A DNA stretch of 64,000 nt from Pseudomonas sp. RIT-562. Its GTDB lineage: Bacteria > Pseudomonadota > Gammaproteobacteria > Pseudomonadales > Pseudomonadaceae. Made by a program: the position numbers and the translations under genes. The stretch lies in contig NZ_JAPJIV010000002.1 of assembly GCF_026241895.1 (NCBI RefSeq), forward strand, positions 1-64,000. Reading direction: 5' to 3'. Positions 46,153-57,079 of the stretch are shown here, in pieces (position 1 is the stretch's first letter; every line of letters starts with the position of its first letter). Under the pieces are notes generated by a model. That model was given only the letters and a program-made list of their open reading frames with translations. It was not told where the DNA came from and did not search any database.

Positions 46153-47280
46153 ATGACTAAGGCTACTAAGCAGATTTCCAAACTGTTTGCCGCTATGGTT
46201 CTGGCCGGGGTTGCCAGCCATTCGTTCGCAGCTGACACCATCAAGATCGGCATTGCCGGCCCTAAAACCGGCCCTGTAGCCCAGTACGGCGACATGCAGT
46301 TCAGTGGCGCCAAGATGGCCATCGAGCAAATCAACGCCAAGGGCGGCGTAGACGGCAAGAAACTCGAAGCCGTTGAATACGATGACGCCTGTGATCCAAA
46401 ACAAGCGGTAGCGGTCGCGAACAAGGTCGTCAACGACGGCGTCAAGTTCGTGGTCGGTCACCTGTGCTCCAGCTCCACCCAGCCGGCTTCGGACATTTAC
46501 GAAGACGAAGGCGTGATCATGATCACTCCTGCCGCCACCAGCCCGGACATCACTTCCCGTGGTTACAAGATGGTGTTCCGTACCATCGGTCTCGACAGTG
46601 CCCAGGGCCCTGCAGCCGGCAACTACATTGCCGATCACGTGAAGCCGAAAATCGTCGCGGTCCTGCACGACAAACAGCAATACGGTGAAGGCATCGCCAC
46701 TGCCGTGAAACAAACCCTTGAGAAGAAAGGCACCAAGGTTGCCGTGTTCGAAGGCATCAACGCCGGCGACAAAGACTTCTCCTCGATGATCGCCAAGCTC
46801 AAGCAAGCCAACGTCGACTTCGTCTACTACGGCGGCTACCACCCGGAGCTGGGCCTGATCCTGCGTCAAGCCTCGGAAAAAGGCCTGAAAGCCAAGTTCA
46901 TGGGTCCGGAAGGCGTGGGTAACGACTCCATTTCGCAGATCGCCAAGGACGCTTCCGAAGGCCTGCTGGTAACCCTGCCGAAATCCTTCGACCAGGACCC
47001 GGCCAACGTTGCCCTGGCTGACGCGTTCAAAGCCAAGAAAGAAGATCCGAGCGGTCCGTTCGTGTTCCCTTCCTACTCGGCTGTTGAAGTCATCGTCGGC
47101 GGCATCACTGCAGCCAAGAGCGAAGACCCGGCAAAAGTGGCTGAAGCCATCCACGCCGGCACTTTCAAAACCCCGACTGGCGACCTGAGCTTCGACGCCA
47201 AGGGCGACCTGAAAGACTTCAAGTTCGTGGTTTACGAGTGGCACTTCGGCAAACCTAAAACTGAAGCTTCGCCTCAGTAA
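46153..47280 (+). CDS. braC: Branched-chain amino acid-binding protein BraC
   Basis: A 375-residue periplasmic binding protein of the Leu/Ile/Val type with signal peptide (ending SHSFAAD). The family start TIKIGIAGPKTGPVAQYGDM is clear; Cys residues in DDACDPK and GHLCSSS match the single conserved disulfide of LivJ/BraC. It delivers leucine, isoleucine, valine and perhaps alanine or threonine to BraDEFG. GTGGAG lies before the ATG. A terminator after the gene probably lowers expression of the transporter genes relative to the binding protein. Confidence 0.94.
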   Translation: MTKATKQISKLFAAMVLAGVASHSFAADTIKIGIAGPKTGPVAQYGDMQFSGAKMAIEQINAKGGVDGKKLEAVEYDDACDPKQAVAVANKVVNDGVKFVVGHLCSSSTQPASDIYEDEGVIMITPAATSPDITSRGYKMVFRTIGLDSAQGPAAGNYIADHVKPKIVAVLHDKQQYGEGIATAVKQTLEKKGTKVAVFEGINAGDKDFSSMIAKLKQANVDFVYYGGYHPELGLILRQASEKGLKAKFMGPEGVGNDSISQIAKDASEGLLVTLPKSFDQDPANVALADAFKAKKEDPSGPFVFPSYSAVEVIVGGITAAKSEDPAKVAEAIHAGTFKTPTGDLSFDAKGDLKDFKFVVYEWHFGKPKTEASPQ

Positions 47281-47303
47281 GGCCTTGCCTGACTGACTGC
47301 CCA

Positions 47304-47335
47304 CAAAGCCCACGGCGTGCCGTGGGCTTTGTTTT
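47304..47335 (+). terminator. Terminator between braC and braD
   Basis: CAAAGCCCACGG and CCGTGGGCTTTG form a perfect 12-bp stem with a four-base loop, followed by TTTT. A strong stem here is usual and allows braC to be made in excess, or protects its message from the 3' end. Confidence 0.88.
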
Positions 47336-47512
47336 ACGAATGTATTGGGCCGCGCTTGCGTGATCCGCAAGTCTCCCCACCTGAAAATCTCAAAACCGTC
47401 ATCAGCGGTTCGCTGGCAAACCCCGAATTCGAAGTGGATGCAGATCCGCGGGGCTCGGGCGGGAAAATGACTCCACCAGTGAAATGCGTATCAGGTTTTT
47501 AGGAGCGCTGTA

Positions 47513-48432
<920 letters not shown>

Positions 48433-48436
<4 letters not shown>

Positions 48437-49689
48437 CTAAGAATCTTAAGCAAGCGCTCTTCAGTGCGCTCCTGGTCTGGGCAGTTGCCTATCCGGTACT
48501 CGGCCTGAAACTGACCATCGTCGGTATCAACCTGGAAGTTCATGGCACCAGCAACATGACCCTGGCAATCATTGCGATCTGCTCGGTGCTCATGTTCCTG
48601 CGGGTGCTGTTCGACGAGCCAATCAGCAAGGCCTGGAAGTCTTCGCCGTCCATGCCGTTGATCCCGGCCAAGGCGAGCAACTTCCTGACCCTGCCGACCA
48701 CCCAGCGCTGGATCATCATCGCGTTGATCATTGGCGCCCTGGTATGGCCGTTCTTCGGCTCCCGCGGCGCGGTGGACATCGCGACCCTGATCCTGATCTA
48801 CGTGATGCTGGGCCTGGGCCTGAACATCGTGGTCGGTCTCGCTGGCCTGCTCGACCTGGGTTACGTCGGTTTCTATGCCGTCGGTGCCTACAGCTATGCG
48901 CTGTTGTCGCACTACCTGGGCTGGAGTTTCTGGGTCTGCCTGCCGGTCGCCGGCCTGATGGCGGCCACTTTCGGCTTCCTGCTCGGCTTCCCGGTACTGC
49001 GCTTGCGTGGTGACTACCTGGCGATCGTGACCCTGGGCTTCGGTGAAATCATCCGACTGTTCCTGCGTAACCTCACCGACATCACGGGTGGCCCGAACGG
49101 CATCAGCAACATCGAGAAGCCTACGTTCTTCGGCCTGACCTTCGAGCGCAAAGCGGCCGAGGGCATGCAGACGTTCCATGAGTACTTCGGGCTGCAGTAC
49201 AACTCGATCAACAAGGTGATATTCCTCTACCTGGTTGCGCTGTTGCTGGCCCTGGGGGCCTTGTTCGTCATCAATCGCCTGCTGCGCATGCCGATCGGCC
49301 GTGCCTGGGAAGCGTTGCGTGAAGACGAAATCGCCTGCCGTGCGCTGGGCCTCAATCCGACCGTGATCAAGCTGTCGGCCTTCACCCTGGGCGCCAGCTT
49401 CGCCGGTTTTGCCGGCAGCTTCTTCGCCGCCCGCCAAGGCCTGGTCACGCCCGAGTCGTTCACCTTCATCGAGTCGGCGATCATCCTCGCCATCGTCGTT
49501 CTGGGTGGCATGGGCTCGCAGCTGGGTGTGATCCTCGCCGCCGTGGTGATGATCCTGCTCCCGGAAATGATGCGTGAGTTCAGCGAATACCGCATGTTGA
49601 TGTTCGGCGCCTTGATGGTGCTGATGATGATCTGGCGTCCCCAGGGTCTGCTGCCCATGCAACGTCCTCACATGGAGCTGCGCAAATGA
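48433..49689 (+). CDS. braE: Branched-chain amino acid permease BraE
   Basis: A 418-residue LivM-type permease, partner of BraD. The conserved core is [20 protein letters not shown], followed by [20 protein letters not shown]; an N-terminal extension compared with enteric LivM is normal for Pseudomonas BraE. Start and stop overlap neighbouring genes by four bases each. Confidence 0.93.
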
Positions 49690-50453
49690 GCCGCGAGATC
49701 CTGAAAGTCGAAAATCTGAGCATGCGCTTCGGCGGCCTGCTGGCGGTCAACGGCGTGGCCCTGACCGTCAAGGAAAAACAGGTCGTCGCCCTGATCGGCC
49801 CCAACGGCGCCGGCAAGACCACGGTGTTCAACTGCCTCACCGGCTTTTACAAGCCAAGCGGTGGCAGCATCCTGCTCGATGGCCAGGCGATCGAAGGCCT
49901 GGCTGGGCATGAAATCGCCCGTAAAGGCGTGGTACGCACTTTCCAGAACGTGCGGTTGTTCAAGGATATGACGGCGGTCGAGAACCTCTTGATCGCCCAG
50001 CACCGACACCTGAACACCAACTTCCTGGCCGGCCTGTTCAAGACCCCGGCGTTCCGCAAAAGCGAGCGCGAGGCCATGGAATTTGCCGAGTACTGGCTGG
50101 ACAAGGTCAACCTCAAGGAATTCGCCAACCGTACCGCCGGCACACTGGCCTACGGTCAGCAACGTCGCCTGGAAATCGCCCGTTGCATGATGACCCGCCC
50201 GCGGATCCTCATGCTCGACGAACCGGCCGCCGGCCTGAACCCCAAGGAAACCGAGGACCTCAAGGCGCTGATCAGCGTGTTGCGTGAAGAGCACAACGTT
50301 ACCGTGCTGTTGATCGAACATGACATGAAACTGGTGATGAGCATTTCCGACCACATCGTCGTCATCAACCAGGGCACGCCCCTGGCCGACGGCACACCGG
50401 AACAGATCCGCGACAATCCTGAAGTGATCAAAGCCTACCTGGGGGAAGCGTAA
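49686..50453 (+). CDS. braF: Branched-chain amino acid ABC ATPase BraF
   Basis: A 255-residue ATP-binding subunit of the LivG type. Walker A is GPNGAGKT (38-45), the signature segment is [13 protein letters not shown], and Walker B is [13 protein letters not shown]. It energises uptake together with BraG. It overlaps braE by four bases and braG by one. Confidence 0.94.
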   Translation: MSREILKVENLSMRFGGLLAVNGVALTVKEKQVVALIGPNGAGKTTVFNCLTGFYKPSGGSILLDGQAIEGLAGHEIARKGVVRTFQNVRLFKDMTAVENLLIAQHRHLNTNFLAGLFKTPAFRKSEREAMEFAEYWLDKVNLKEFANRTAGTLAYGQQRRLEIARCMMTRPRILMLDEPAAGLNPKETEDLKALISVLREEHNVTVLLIEHDMKLVMSISDHIVVINQGTPLADGTPEQIRDNPEVIKAYLGEA

Positions 50454-51154
50454 TGCTGCAGTTCGAAAACGTTTCCACCTTCTACGGCAAAATCCAGGCC
50501 CTGCACGGCGTCAACGTGGAAATCCGCCAGGGCGAGATCGTCACCCTGATCGGTGCCAACGGTGCCGGCAAGTCCACGTTGCTGATGACCCTGTGCGGCT
50601 CGCCTCAAGCTCATAGTGGCAGTATTCGCTACATGGGCGAGGAACTGGTCGGGCAAACTTCGGCGCAGATCATGCGCAAAAGCATTGCCGTGGTGCCGGA
50701 AGGCCGCCGGGTGTTCGCTCGCCTGACCGTGGAAGAGAACCTCGCGATGGGCGGGTTCTTCACCGACAAGGGCGATTATCAGGAACAGATGGACAAGGTC
50801 CTCGGGCTTTTCCCGCGCCTGAAAGAGCGTTTCAGTCAACGCGGCGGCACCATGTCCGGCGGTGAACAGCAAATGCTCGCCATCGGCCGTGCGCTGATGA
50901 GCAAGCCCAAGCTGCTGCTGCTCGACGAGCCGTCACTGGGTCTGGCACCGATCATCATCCAGCAGATCTTCGATATCATCGAACAGCTGCGCAAGGATGG
51001 CGTGACGGTGTTCCTGGTGGAGCAGAATGCCAACCAGGCGCTGAAAATCGCTGACCGTGCGTACGTTCTGGAGAACGGCCGGGTGGTGATGCAAGGCACA
51101 GGTGAAGCGCTGCTGACTGATCCGAAGGTGCGCGAGGCGTACCTGGGCGGTTAA
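50453..51154 (+). CDS. braG: Branched-chain amino acid ABC ATPase BraG
   Basis: A 233-residue ATP-binding subunit of the LivF type. Walker A is GANGAGKS (34-41), the signature is MSGGEQQMLAIGRAL and Walker B is LLLLDEPSLGLAP. Last gene of the bra operon; a strong terminator follows after two bases. Confidence 0.94.
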   Translation: MLQFENVSTFYGKIQALHGVNVEIRQGEIVTLIGANGAGKSTLLMTLCGSPQAHSGSIRYMGEELVGQTSAQIMRKSIAVVPEGRRVFARLTVEENLAMGGFFTDKGDYQEQMDKVLGLFPRLKERFSQRGGTMSGGEQQMLAIGRALMSKPKLLLLDEPSLGLAPIIIQQIFDIIEQLRKDGVTVFLVEQNANQALKIADRAYVLENGRVVMQGTGEALLTDPKVREAYLGG

Positions 51155-51156
51155 AC

Positions 51157-51184
51157 AAAAAAACGGCCTTCGGGCCGTTTTTTT
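51157..51184 (+). terminator. Terminator after braG
   Basis: AAAACGGCC TTCG GGCCGTTTT is a UUCG-capped hairpin ending in a T run, immediately after the stop codon. Confidence 0.94.
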
Positions 51185-51213
51185 CTGACGGCGATCTCAC
51201 CAACCATGAAGAT

Positions 51214-51308
51214 CCCTGTGGGAGCGGGCTTGCTCGCGAATGAGGTGTGACAGGCAAATCATTGCTGACTGACACTCCGCTTTCGCGAGCAAGCCCGCTC
51301 CCACAGGG
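51214..51308. repeat. REPIN (REP pair, GTGGGAGCGGGCTTGC type)
   Basis: CCCTGTGGGAGCGGGCTTGC and GCAAGCCCGCTCCCACAGGG are exact inverted copies at the two ends, with inner arms CTCGCGAA and TTCGCGAG. It lies between braG and a convergent LysR gene. Confidence 0.93.
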
Positions 51309-51334
51309 GAACCGTATCGTGTAAAAAATTCCAG

Positions 51335-52243
51335 CTACAACCGATCCAGCGCCTCGCCACTGCGCTTGAACCAACCCATCAGATAATCCGCCAGGACCTG
51401 CGTACGCTTGGGCAAACCACCCTGATACGGATGCACCAGGTACATCGGCATCCTGCGGGTCTGATAATCGCGCAACAGCCAGCGCAAGCGCCCGTCTGCC
51501 AACTCCGTTTGCAGCAGATATGAAGGCAAACGCGCAATCCCCGCTCCCGCCAACGCGGCTTTTTTCAGCAGGCTGTAATGATTGCTGGCGAACGGCCCCA
51601 TCACTCGCACCCGCAGTAACTCGTGCTGTTGGTGATACAACCATTCTTCGCGACCGCTGTAATGACTGTTGAGCAGACAGCGGTGCTCTGCGAGTGCCTG
51701 TGGCGTTGACGGCTCGCCATATTGTTCGAGGTAAGCCGGGCTGGCGCAGGTCATCTCATGCCAGGCCAACAGCGGGCGGGCCACCAGTCGCTCGTCGTTA
51801 CCGACCTCGGAGCGGACTGCCAGGTCAAAACCGTCCCGGGACAAATCGCGAAAATTGTTACTCAGGTCCAGCTCGATTTGCACCTCGGGGTATTGCTGGG
51901 AGAATTCCAGCAACAACCCGTCGAAGAACGTTTCGCCCAGTGACACCGGCACGGTCATGCGCACCGGCCCGGCCATGTCGTCCTTCAACCGCGCCAGAGC
52001 CTGGCGCGCCCGCTCCACTTGCACAACTAATGCCTGAGCCTGGGGCAATAGGGCAGCGCCCGCTGCGGTCAAACTCAGACGGCGCGTGGTGCGTTGCAGC
52101 AGAACTACAGAAAATCGAGTCTCCAGCAGACTGATGCGCTTGGACAGTTGCCCCTTACTGCACCCCAGCTGCTGCGCTGCCAGAGTGAAACTCCCCGCCT
52201 CGATCAGCACCGCGAACGCCGCAAGGTCGTCCATTTCACTCAT
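51335..52243 (-). CDS. LysR-family transcriptional regulator
   Basis: A 302-residue LysR protein. The N-terminal helix-turn-helix is DDLAAFAVLIEAGSFTLAAQ then GCSKGQLSKRISLLE; the C-terminal effector domain spans about 90-295. It is of the CrgA/AaeR-like group in appearance (RLSLTAAGAALL then DMAGPVRMTVP). The ATG at 52243 is right for the family; an in-frame start at 52303 is not. It diverges from the SDR gene at 52349 with 105 bp between, a common arrangement for a regulator and its target. Confidence 0.87.
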   Translation of the reverse strand: MSEMDDLAAFAVLIEAGSFTLAAQQLGCSKGQLSKRISLLETRFSVVLLQRTTRRLSLTAAGAALLPQAQALVVQVERARQALARLKDDMAGPVRMTVPVSLGETFFDGLLLEFSQQYPEVQIELDLSNNFRDLSRDGFDLAVRSEVGNDERLVARPLLAWHEMTCASPAYLEQYGEPSTPQALAEHRCLLNSHYSGREEWLYHQQHELLRVRVMGPFASNHYSLLKKAALAGAGIARLPSYLLQTELADGRLRWLLRDYQTRRMPMYLVHPYQGGLPKRTQVLADYLMGWFKRSGEALDRL

Positions 52244-52348
52244 GGATTGTTTCCATTTGAAAACCAAAGGTTGCCTATTAGCACGCTTATCAACAGAAAA
52301 CACCAGCCCTAGACTGGAACCTCGTTTAAACCATCCGAGGATCAGGGC

Positions 52349-52948
52349 ATGAAAATTCTGTTGATAGGCGCAGGCGGCACCATCGGTTCAGCGGTCGACA
52401 AGGAGTTGTCGCAACGTCACGAGGTCATTCGCATCGGCCGTACCAGCGGTGATTTGCAGGTGGATATCAGTGACAGCGCGTCGATTCGCCAGCTATTCGA
52501 ACAGACCGGCAAGTTCGACGCCCTGGTCTGTGCCGCTGGTAACGTAACGTTTGCTCCATTGGGCGAAATGTCCGAGGAAAGTTTTGCACTGGGCCTGAAG
52601 GACAAGTTGATGGGCCAGGTCAACTTGCTGCTGATCGGCCGTGAATTCGCCAACGATGGCGCCTCTTTCACCTTTACCACCGGCGTACTCAGCCATGATC
52701 CGATCCGCAGCGGCGCTTCGGCCGCCCTGGTCAACGGCGCGCTGGACAGCTTCGTGCGTGCGGCGGCCATCGAATTGCCTCGCGGGTTGCGCGTGAACTC
52801 CATCAGCCCGACCGTGCTGCTTGAAGCGATGGGCAGCTATGCACCGTATTTCCGGGGCTACAAACCGGTGCCGGCAGCCGATGTGGCTTTGGCCTACGCG
52901 AAAAGCGTAGAAGGCTTGCAGACCGGGCAGACTTTTCACGTGGGCTGA
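52349..52948 (+). CDS. Atypical short-chain dehydrogenase-like protein
   Basis: A 199-residue SDR with the cofactor motif GAGGTIG at the very start, an NAG-like AAGNVTF and the PG-like SPTVL. It is shorter than classical SDRs (about 250) and the active-site YxxxK is replaced: GASAALVNGAL has neither the Tyr nor the Lys. This seems to be a feature of the small SDR group it belongs to, so either chemistry or substrate differs. It is probably regulated by the divergent LysR. Confidence 0.8.
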   Translation: MKILLIGAGGTIGSAVDKELSQRHEVIRIGRTSGDLQVDISDSASIRQLFEQTGKFDALVCAAGNVTFAPLGEMSEESFALGLKDKLMGQVNLLLIGREFANDGASFTFTTGVLSHDPIRSGASAALVNGALDSFVRAAAIELPRGLRVNSISPTVLLEAMGSYAPYFRGYKPVPAADVALAYAKSVEGLQTGQTFHVG

Positions 52949-52958
52949 GCTTGAGGAA

Positions 52959-53022
52959 ATCTGTAGGAGGCTTGCCAGTGATCTCTGAAGCCTTGCCAGT
53001 AATCTGTGGGACTTTGCCAGTG
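52959..53022. repeat. Three tandem ~21-bp repeats next to a REPIN
   Basis: Copies at 52959-52980, 52981-53001 and 53002-53022 share the ATCT start, a variable middle and the end TTGCCAGT(G/A). A fourth partial copy (ATCTGTGGGAG) runs directly into the REP at 53025, so the repeat unit contains the first bases of the REP itself. Confidence 0.7.
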
Positions 53023-53024
53023 AT

Positions 53025-53094
53025 CTGTGGGAGCAAGGCTTGCCCGCGATGGCGCCCTTGAGACCGCCATCGCGAGCAAGCTTTGCTCCCACAG
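53025..53094. repeat. REPIN (REP pair, GTGGGAGCAAGGCTTGC type)
   Basis: CTGTGGGAGCAAGGCTTGCC faces its inverted partner ending CAAGCTTTGCTCCCACAG, with inner arms CGCGATGGC and GCCATCGCG. The spacer is only about 15 bases, the shortest in the window. Same family as 3858-3948. Confidence 0.9.
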
Positions 53095-53245
53095 TCGATC
53101 CAGGTTCAGGGAGTAGAAACCAGGGTGAGGTCCAACCTGTGATCCTGGTTCAGGCAGTGGGGTCAGGGTGCGCCAAAAGAATCGTCGGGGTTGTGATGAG
53201 CGGTCAGGCTGCGTAACGTGGCGGCACTTGTCTGGAGAACCAAAG

Positions 53246-53899
53246 ATGCGTGTTGCCCGTTCCCTTGTCCTCGTTGCTCTGCTCCCACTGTTCGCCGCGT
53301 GCCAGTTGTTCGACGGTCCGCGGCAAAGCGCTTCCCATGTGGGCCAGACCCGCATGCAAGGCCAGTTGACGGCGGCGGATGGCAAACTGGTGTTCCAGCC
53401 GTGCAATCAATCGAACAGCCTGGTGGTCAAGGACACCGGTGGCACCAGCGTGCTGCAGGAGGCCGCGACCCTGGCCGATAATCAGGGCAAGTTGTTTGCA
53501 GATGTGCGCGGGCGCGTTAACGGCAGTCAACTCGAGCTGGAGCAGCTGTACCGCGTCGAGCGCTCGGGCACGGCCTGTGATGATCCGAACTTCAAGTTGC
53601 TGATCCTGCGCGCCGCCGGCCATACGCCGGAGTGGAACGTCAAGGTCAGCGGCAAGGGCATGGTCATCGATCGTGCCGGCCAACCGCCCCTGGCGCTGCC
53701 CTATGTCGAGGAACAGCTGGGCGACGGCCGATTCAACCTGAGCACCGAAGCCAACGACCAACACATCGAGCTGTGGGTCGCGCCGCAACGTTGCGTCGAC
53801 GCCACCACCGGCGCGGTCCAGCACATGAGCGCAGAGCTGCGCATCAATGGCCAGGTCCAGCGCGGCTGCGGGTATTTCGGCGGAGCGCGTGACGACTGA
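53246..53899 (+). CDS. COG3650-like lipoprotein
   Basis: A 217-residue lipoprotein: signal peptide ending in the lipobox LFAAC (Cys19). The mature part has an N-terminal stretch with GQTRMQGQLTAADGKLVFQP and a C-terminal part ending VQRGCGYFGGARDD, resembling a META/COG3650-type beta domain. ATG 53246 has GGAG nine bases upstream; the in-frame start at 53168 has no signal peptide. Function unknown. Confidence 0.75.
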   Translation: MRVARSLVLVALLPLFAACQLFDGPRQSASHVGQTRMQGQLTAADGKLVFQPCNQSNSLVVKDTGGTSVLQEAATLADNQGKLFADVRGRVNGSQLELEQLYRVERSGTACDDPNFKLLILRAAGHTPEWNVKVSGKGMVIDRAGQPPLALPYVEEQLGDGRFNLSTEANDQHIELWVAPQRCVDATTGAVQHMSAELRINGQVQRGCGYFGGARDD

Positions 53900-53999
53900 T
53901 CGTTTTAGCCTCACTGATTCCGGTCTTTGGGGCTTATAATCACCGGTTTGTGCTATTCCGCCCTGGCGCAGTCAAGCGCCCCGCGAACCGGATCCTGTC

Positions 54000-55613
54000 A
54001 TGTTACGAATCACCGAACTCAAGCTGCCGATCGACCATCCCGAAGAAGACCTGCGCCCTGCCATCGTGCAGCGCCTGGGCATTGCCAGTGATGATCTGCT
54101 CGACTTCACCTTGTTCAAGCGCAGCTACGATGCGCGTAAAAAGTCCTCCGAGCTGTGCTTCATCTACACCATCGACCTCAACGTGCGCGATGAGGCGGTG
54201 GTGCTGAACAGGTTCGTTGATGACCGTAACGTCAACGTGGCGCCGGATGTCAGCTACAAAGTCGTCGGCCAGGCGCCGGCTGATCTTGAGCAGCGCCCGG
54301 TGGTCGTCGGTTTTGGCCCGTGCGGGATTTTCGCCGGCCTGCTGCTCGCCCAGATGGGCTTCAAGCCGATCATCCTGGAACGCGGCACCGAAGTCCGCCA
54401 GCGGACCAAGGACACCTGGGGCCTGTGGCGTAAAAGCGTGCTCAATCCCGAGTCCAACGTGCAGTTCGGCGAAGGCGGCGCCGGGACGTTCTCCGATGGC
54501 AAGCTCTACAGCCAGATCAAGGATCCGAAGTTCATCGGGCGCAAGGTCTTGCACGAGTTCGTCAAGGCCGGCGCGCCGGATGAAATTCTCTACGTCAGCA
54601 AACCGCACATCGGCACCTTCCGCTTGACCGGGGTGGTGGAGAACATGCGCGAACAGATTCGTGCCCTGGGTGGCGAAGTTCGCTTCCAGCAGCGCGTCAC
54701 TGACGTGCTGATCGAAGACGGACAACTGACCGGCGTCGAACTCGATGGCGGCGAACAGATTCATTCGAAACACGTGATCCTCGCCCTCGGCCATAGCGCC
54801 CGGGACACTTTCCGCATGCTGCACGGTCGTGGCGTGTTTATGGAAGCCAAGCCGTTCTCTGTCGGTTTTCGCATCGAACACCCGCAATCACTGATCGATC
54901 GTGCGCGCCTGGGCAAGTATGCCGGCCACCCGAAACTCGGTGCCGCCGACTATAAATTGGTGCACCACGCCAAGAACGGCCGGTCGGTCTACAGCTTCTG
55001 CATGTGCCCGGGCGGCACCGTGGTCGCCGCGACCTCCGAACCGAACCGGGTAGTGACCAATGGCATGAGCCAGTACTCGCGTAACGAGCGCAATGCCAAC
55101 TCCGGTATCGTCGTGGGCATCACCCCGGAAGTCGATTACCCAGGTGGCCCGCTGGCCGGGATCGAGCTGCAGGAGCGCCTGGAATCCCACGCCTTTGTGC
55201 TGGGCGGCAGCAACTACGAGGCCCCGGCGCAGCTGGTCGGCGACTTCATTGCTGGCAAACCTTCCACGGCACTGGGCAGTGTCGAGCCGTCCTACAAGCC
55301 CGGGGTTGCCCTGGGAGACCTGGCGCTGGCGCTGCCGGCATTTGCCATCGAGGCGATTCGTGAAGCGCTGCCTGCGTTCGAAAAGCAGATCCGCGGCTAC
55401 TCGCTGCATGACGCAGTACTGACCGGAATCGAAACCCGTACTTCTTCGCCGTTGCGCATTACCCGCGACGAGTCGATGCAGAGCCTGAACGTCAAGGGTC
55501 TGTTTCCGGCAGGTGAAGGTGCCGGTTATGCGGGCGGAATTCTGTCGGCGGGCGTGGACGGGATTCGAATTGCCGAAGCCGTGGCTCGCGACATTCTCGG
55601 CCTCAAGGCCTGA
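54000..55613 (+). CDS. FAD-dependent oxidoreductase, COG2509 type
   Basis: A 537-residue uncharacterised flavoprotein. An N-terminal small domain (about 1-95) precedes the FAD-binding motif GFGPCGIFAGLLLAQMG, and FGEGGAGTFSDGKLYSQIKD and AGEGAGYAGGILSAGVDGIR are characteristic of the COG2509 group of FAD-dependent dehydrogenases. The physiological substrate is unknown. It stands alone before a REPIN. Confidence 0.82.
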   Translation: MLRITELKLPIDHPEEDLRPAIVQRLGIASDDLLDFTLFKRSYDARKKSSELCFIYTIDLNVRDEAVVLNRFVDDRNVNVAPDVSYKVVGQAPADLEQRPVVVGFGPCGIFAGLLLAQMGFKPIILERGTEVRQRTKDTWGLWRKSVLNPESNVQFGEGGAGTFSDGKLYSQIKDPKFIGRKVLHEFVKAGAPDEILYVSKPHIGTFRLTGVVENMREQIRALGGEVRFQQRVTDVLIEDGQLTGVELDGGEQIHSKHVILALGHSARDTFRMLHGRGVFMEAKPFSVGFRIEHPQSLIDRARLGKYAGHPKLGAADYKLVHHAKNGRSVYSFCMCPGGTVVAATSEPNRVVTNGMSQYSRNERNANSGIVVGITPEVDYPGGPLAGIELQERLESHAFVLGGSNYEAPAQLVGDFIAGKPSTALGSVEPSYKPGVALGDLALALPAFAIEAIREALPAFEKQIRGYSLHDAVLTGIETRTSSPLRITRDESMQSLNVKGLFPAGEGAGYAGGILSAGVDGIRIAEAVARDILGLKA

Positions 55614-55622
55614 TACACGGTT

Positions 55623-55713
55623 TTGTAGGAGTGAGCCTGCTCGCGATAGCGGATTAACATTTAACAAAATGTTGAATGATCTGACGCTATCGCGAGCAGG
55701 CTCGCTCCTACAA
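55623..55713. repeat. REPIN (REP pair, GTAGGAGTGAGCCTGC type)
   Basis: The left REP TTGTAGGAGTGAGCCTGCTC is paired with the right REP GAGCAGGCTCGCTCCTACAA, which has one change (TCGC for TCAC). Inner arms CGCGATAGCG and CGCTATCGCG also match. Confidence 0.92.
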
Positions 55714-55736
55714 CAGCTCTCCAGTGTCGCTGAGAT

Positions 55737-56831
55737 TCAGATATTCGCGCGCAGCACGCTCGCCGGCAACGGCTCCCCACGCTCGGCACTCGCCGCAACC
55801 GCATCGATCAAACCACTTAACTCATACCCCTGCGCCTTGAGCCAGGCCGGATCGTAATAGGTGTCGGCATAACGTTCGCCGCCATCACACAAAATCGCCA
55901 CGATCGACCCCGCCTCCCCCGCCGCCGTCATCTGCTGGGCTGCCATCAACGCGCCAATCAGGTTGGTCCCGCTCGATCCGCCGACATGTCGTCCCAAACG
56001 CCCGGCCAGGTAATGCATGGCCGCCAGTGACAGCGCGTCCGGCACCTTAACCATCGCATCGATCACCTTGGGCAGGAACGACGCTTCTACCCGCGGTCGA
56101 CCAATGCCTTCGATCCTCGAACCGTGGTCTAGGCGCAGGCTCGCGTCGCCGGTCTGGTAGAAATCGAAGAACACCGAACGCTCGGCATCCGCGCACAGCA
56201 CCCGGGTGCAGTGTTGTCGGTAACGGACATAGCGCCCCAGCGTTGCGGTGGTACCGCCAGTGCCAGGGCTGGAAATCAGCCAACTTGGCTCCGGGTGCTT
56301 TTCGTAGCGCATCTGATGGAAGATCGATTCGGCGATGTTGTTATTGGCGCGCCAGTCGGTCGCCCGTTCGGCGTAGGTGAACTGGTCAATGAAGTGACCA
56401 TCATGTTCCCGCGCCAGGCGCTCGGATTCGGCGTAGATCTGCGTGGGATCGTCCACCAGGTGGCTCTTGCCGCCGTAGAAAGCGATCTGCGCAATCTTCT
56501 CCCGGGACGTGGTCGCCGGCATCACGGCAATGAACGGCAGGCCCAGCATGCGGGCGAAATAGGCTTCGGAGATCGCCGTAGAACCACTGGATGCCTCGAT
56601 CACGGGCGCCCCCGGCTTGAGCCAGCCGTTGCACAACGCATAGAGAAACAACGAGCGCGCCAGGCGATGTTTGAGACTGCCCGTGGGGTGGCTCGACTCA
56701 TCCTTGAAATACAGTTCGATGCCGGCAAAACCGGGCAACGGCAAAGGGATCAGGTGAGTGTCGGCACTACGCTGGAAGTCCGCTTCAATAATCCGGATGG
56801 CTTCCCGGGCCCACTGTCGGTTGTCGCTCAT
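55737..56831 (-). CDS. Cysteine synthase-like PLP-dependent enzyme
   Basis: A 364-residue fold-type II PLP enzyme. The Schiff-base lysine is probably Lys54 ([11 protein letters not shown]), [19 protein letters not shown] is the phosphate-side loop, and [19 protein letters not shown] is the glycine-rich PLP phosphate site. It resembles the cysteine synthase/cystathionine beta-synthase family but is a distinct branch (the usual TGNTG substrate loop reads SSGSTA), so substrate is uncertain. ATG 56831 is chosen over 56915 for the family N-terminus. Confidence 0.8.
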   Translation of the reverse strand: MSDNRQWAREAIRIIEADFQRSADTHLIPLPLPGFAGIELYFKDESSHPTGSLKHRLARSLFLYALCNGWLKPGAPVIEASSGSTAISEAYFARMLGLPFIAVMPATTSREKIAQIAFYGGKSHLVDDPTQIYAESERLAREHDGHFIDQFTYAERATDWRANNNIAESIFHQMRYEKHPEPSWLISSPGTGGTTATLGRYVRYRQHCTRVLCADAERSVFFDFYQTGDASLRLDHGSRIEGIGRPRVEASFLPKVIDAMVKVPDALSLAAMHYLAGRLGRHVGGSSGTNLIGALMAAQQMTAAGEAGSIVAILCDGGERYADTYYDPAWLKAQGYELSGLIDAVAASAERGEPLPASVLRANI

Positions 56832-57079
56832 GGAGGTTTTCTCGTCGGATCGGGCGTCGGTTGGCCTTTTTTCAGGCTCAGCACACAAGCTTAGGAAAAA
56901 ACCTACATCACGCACAGATACAGCTGAGGTTCAATACGCCTGGCAACTGCTAGGCTCAGCCTCGAGTCCAGCGCCCGAGCTGTAACGGTATATAACAAAA
57001 AAGAATATAACTTTTGTTTTAACAACTAACGGTACGGGTTAGGGTGTGCCACCTTCGAACCCCTCAATGGAGAGAGACC

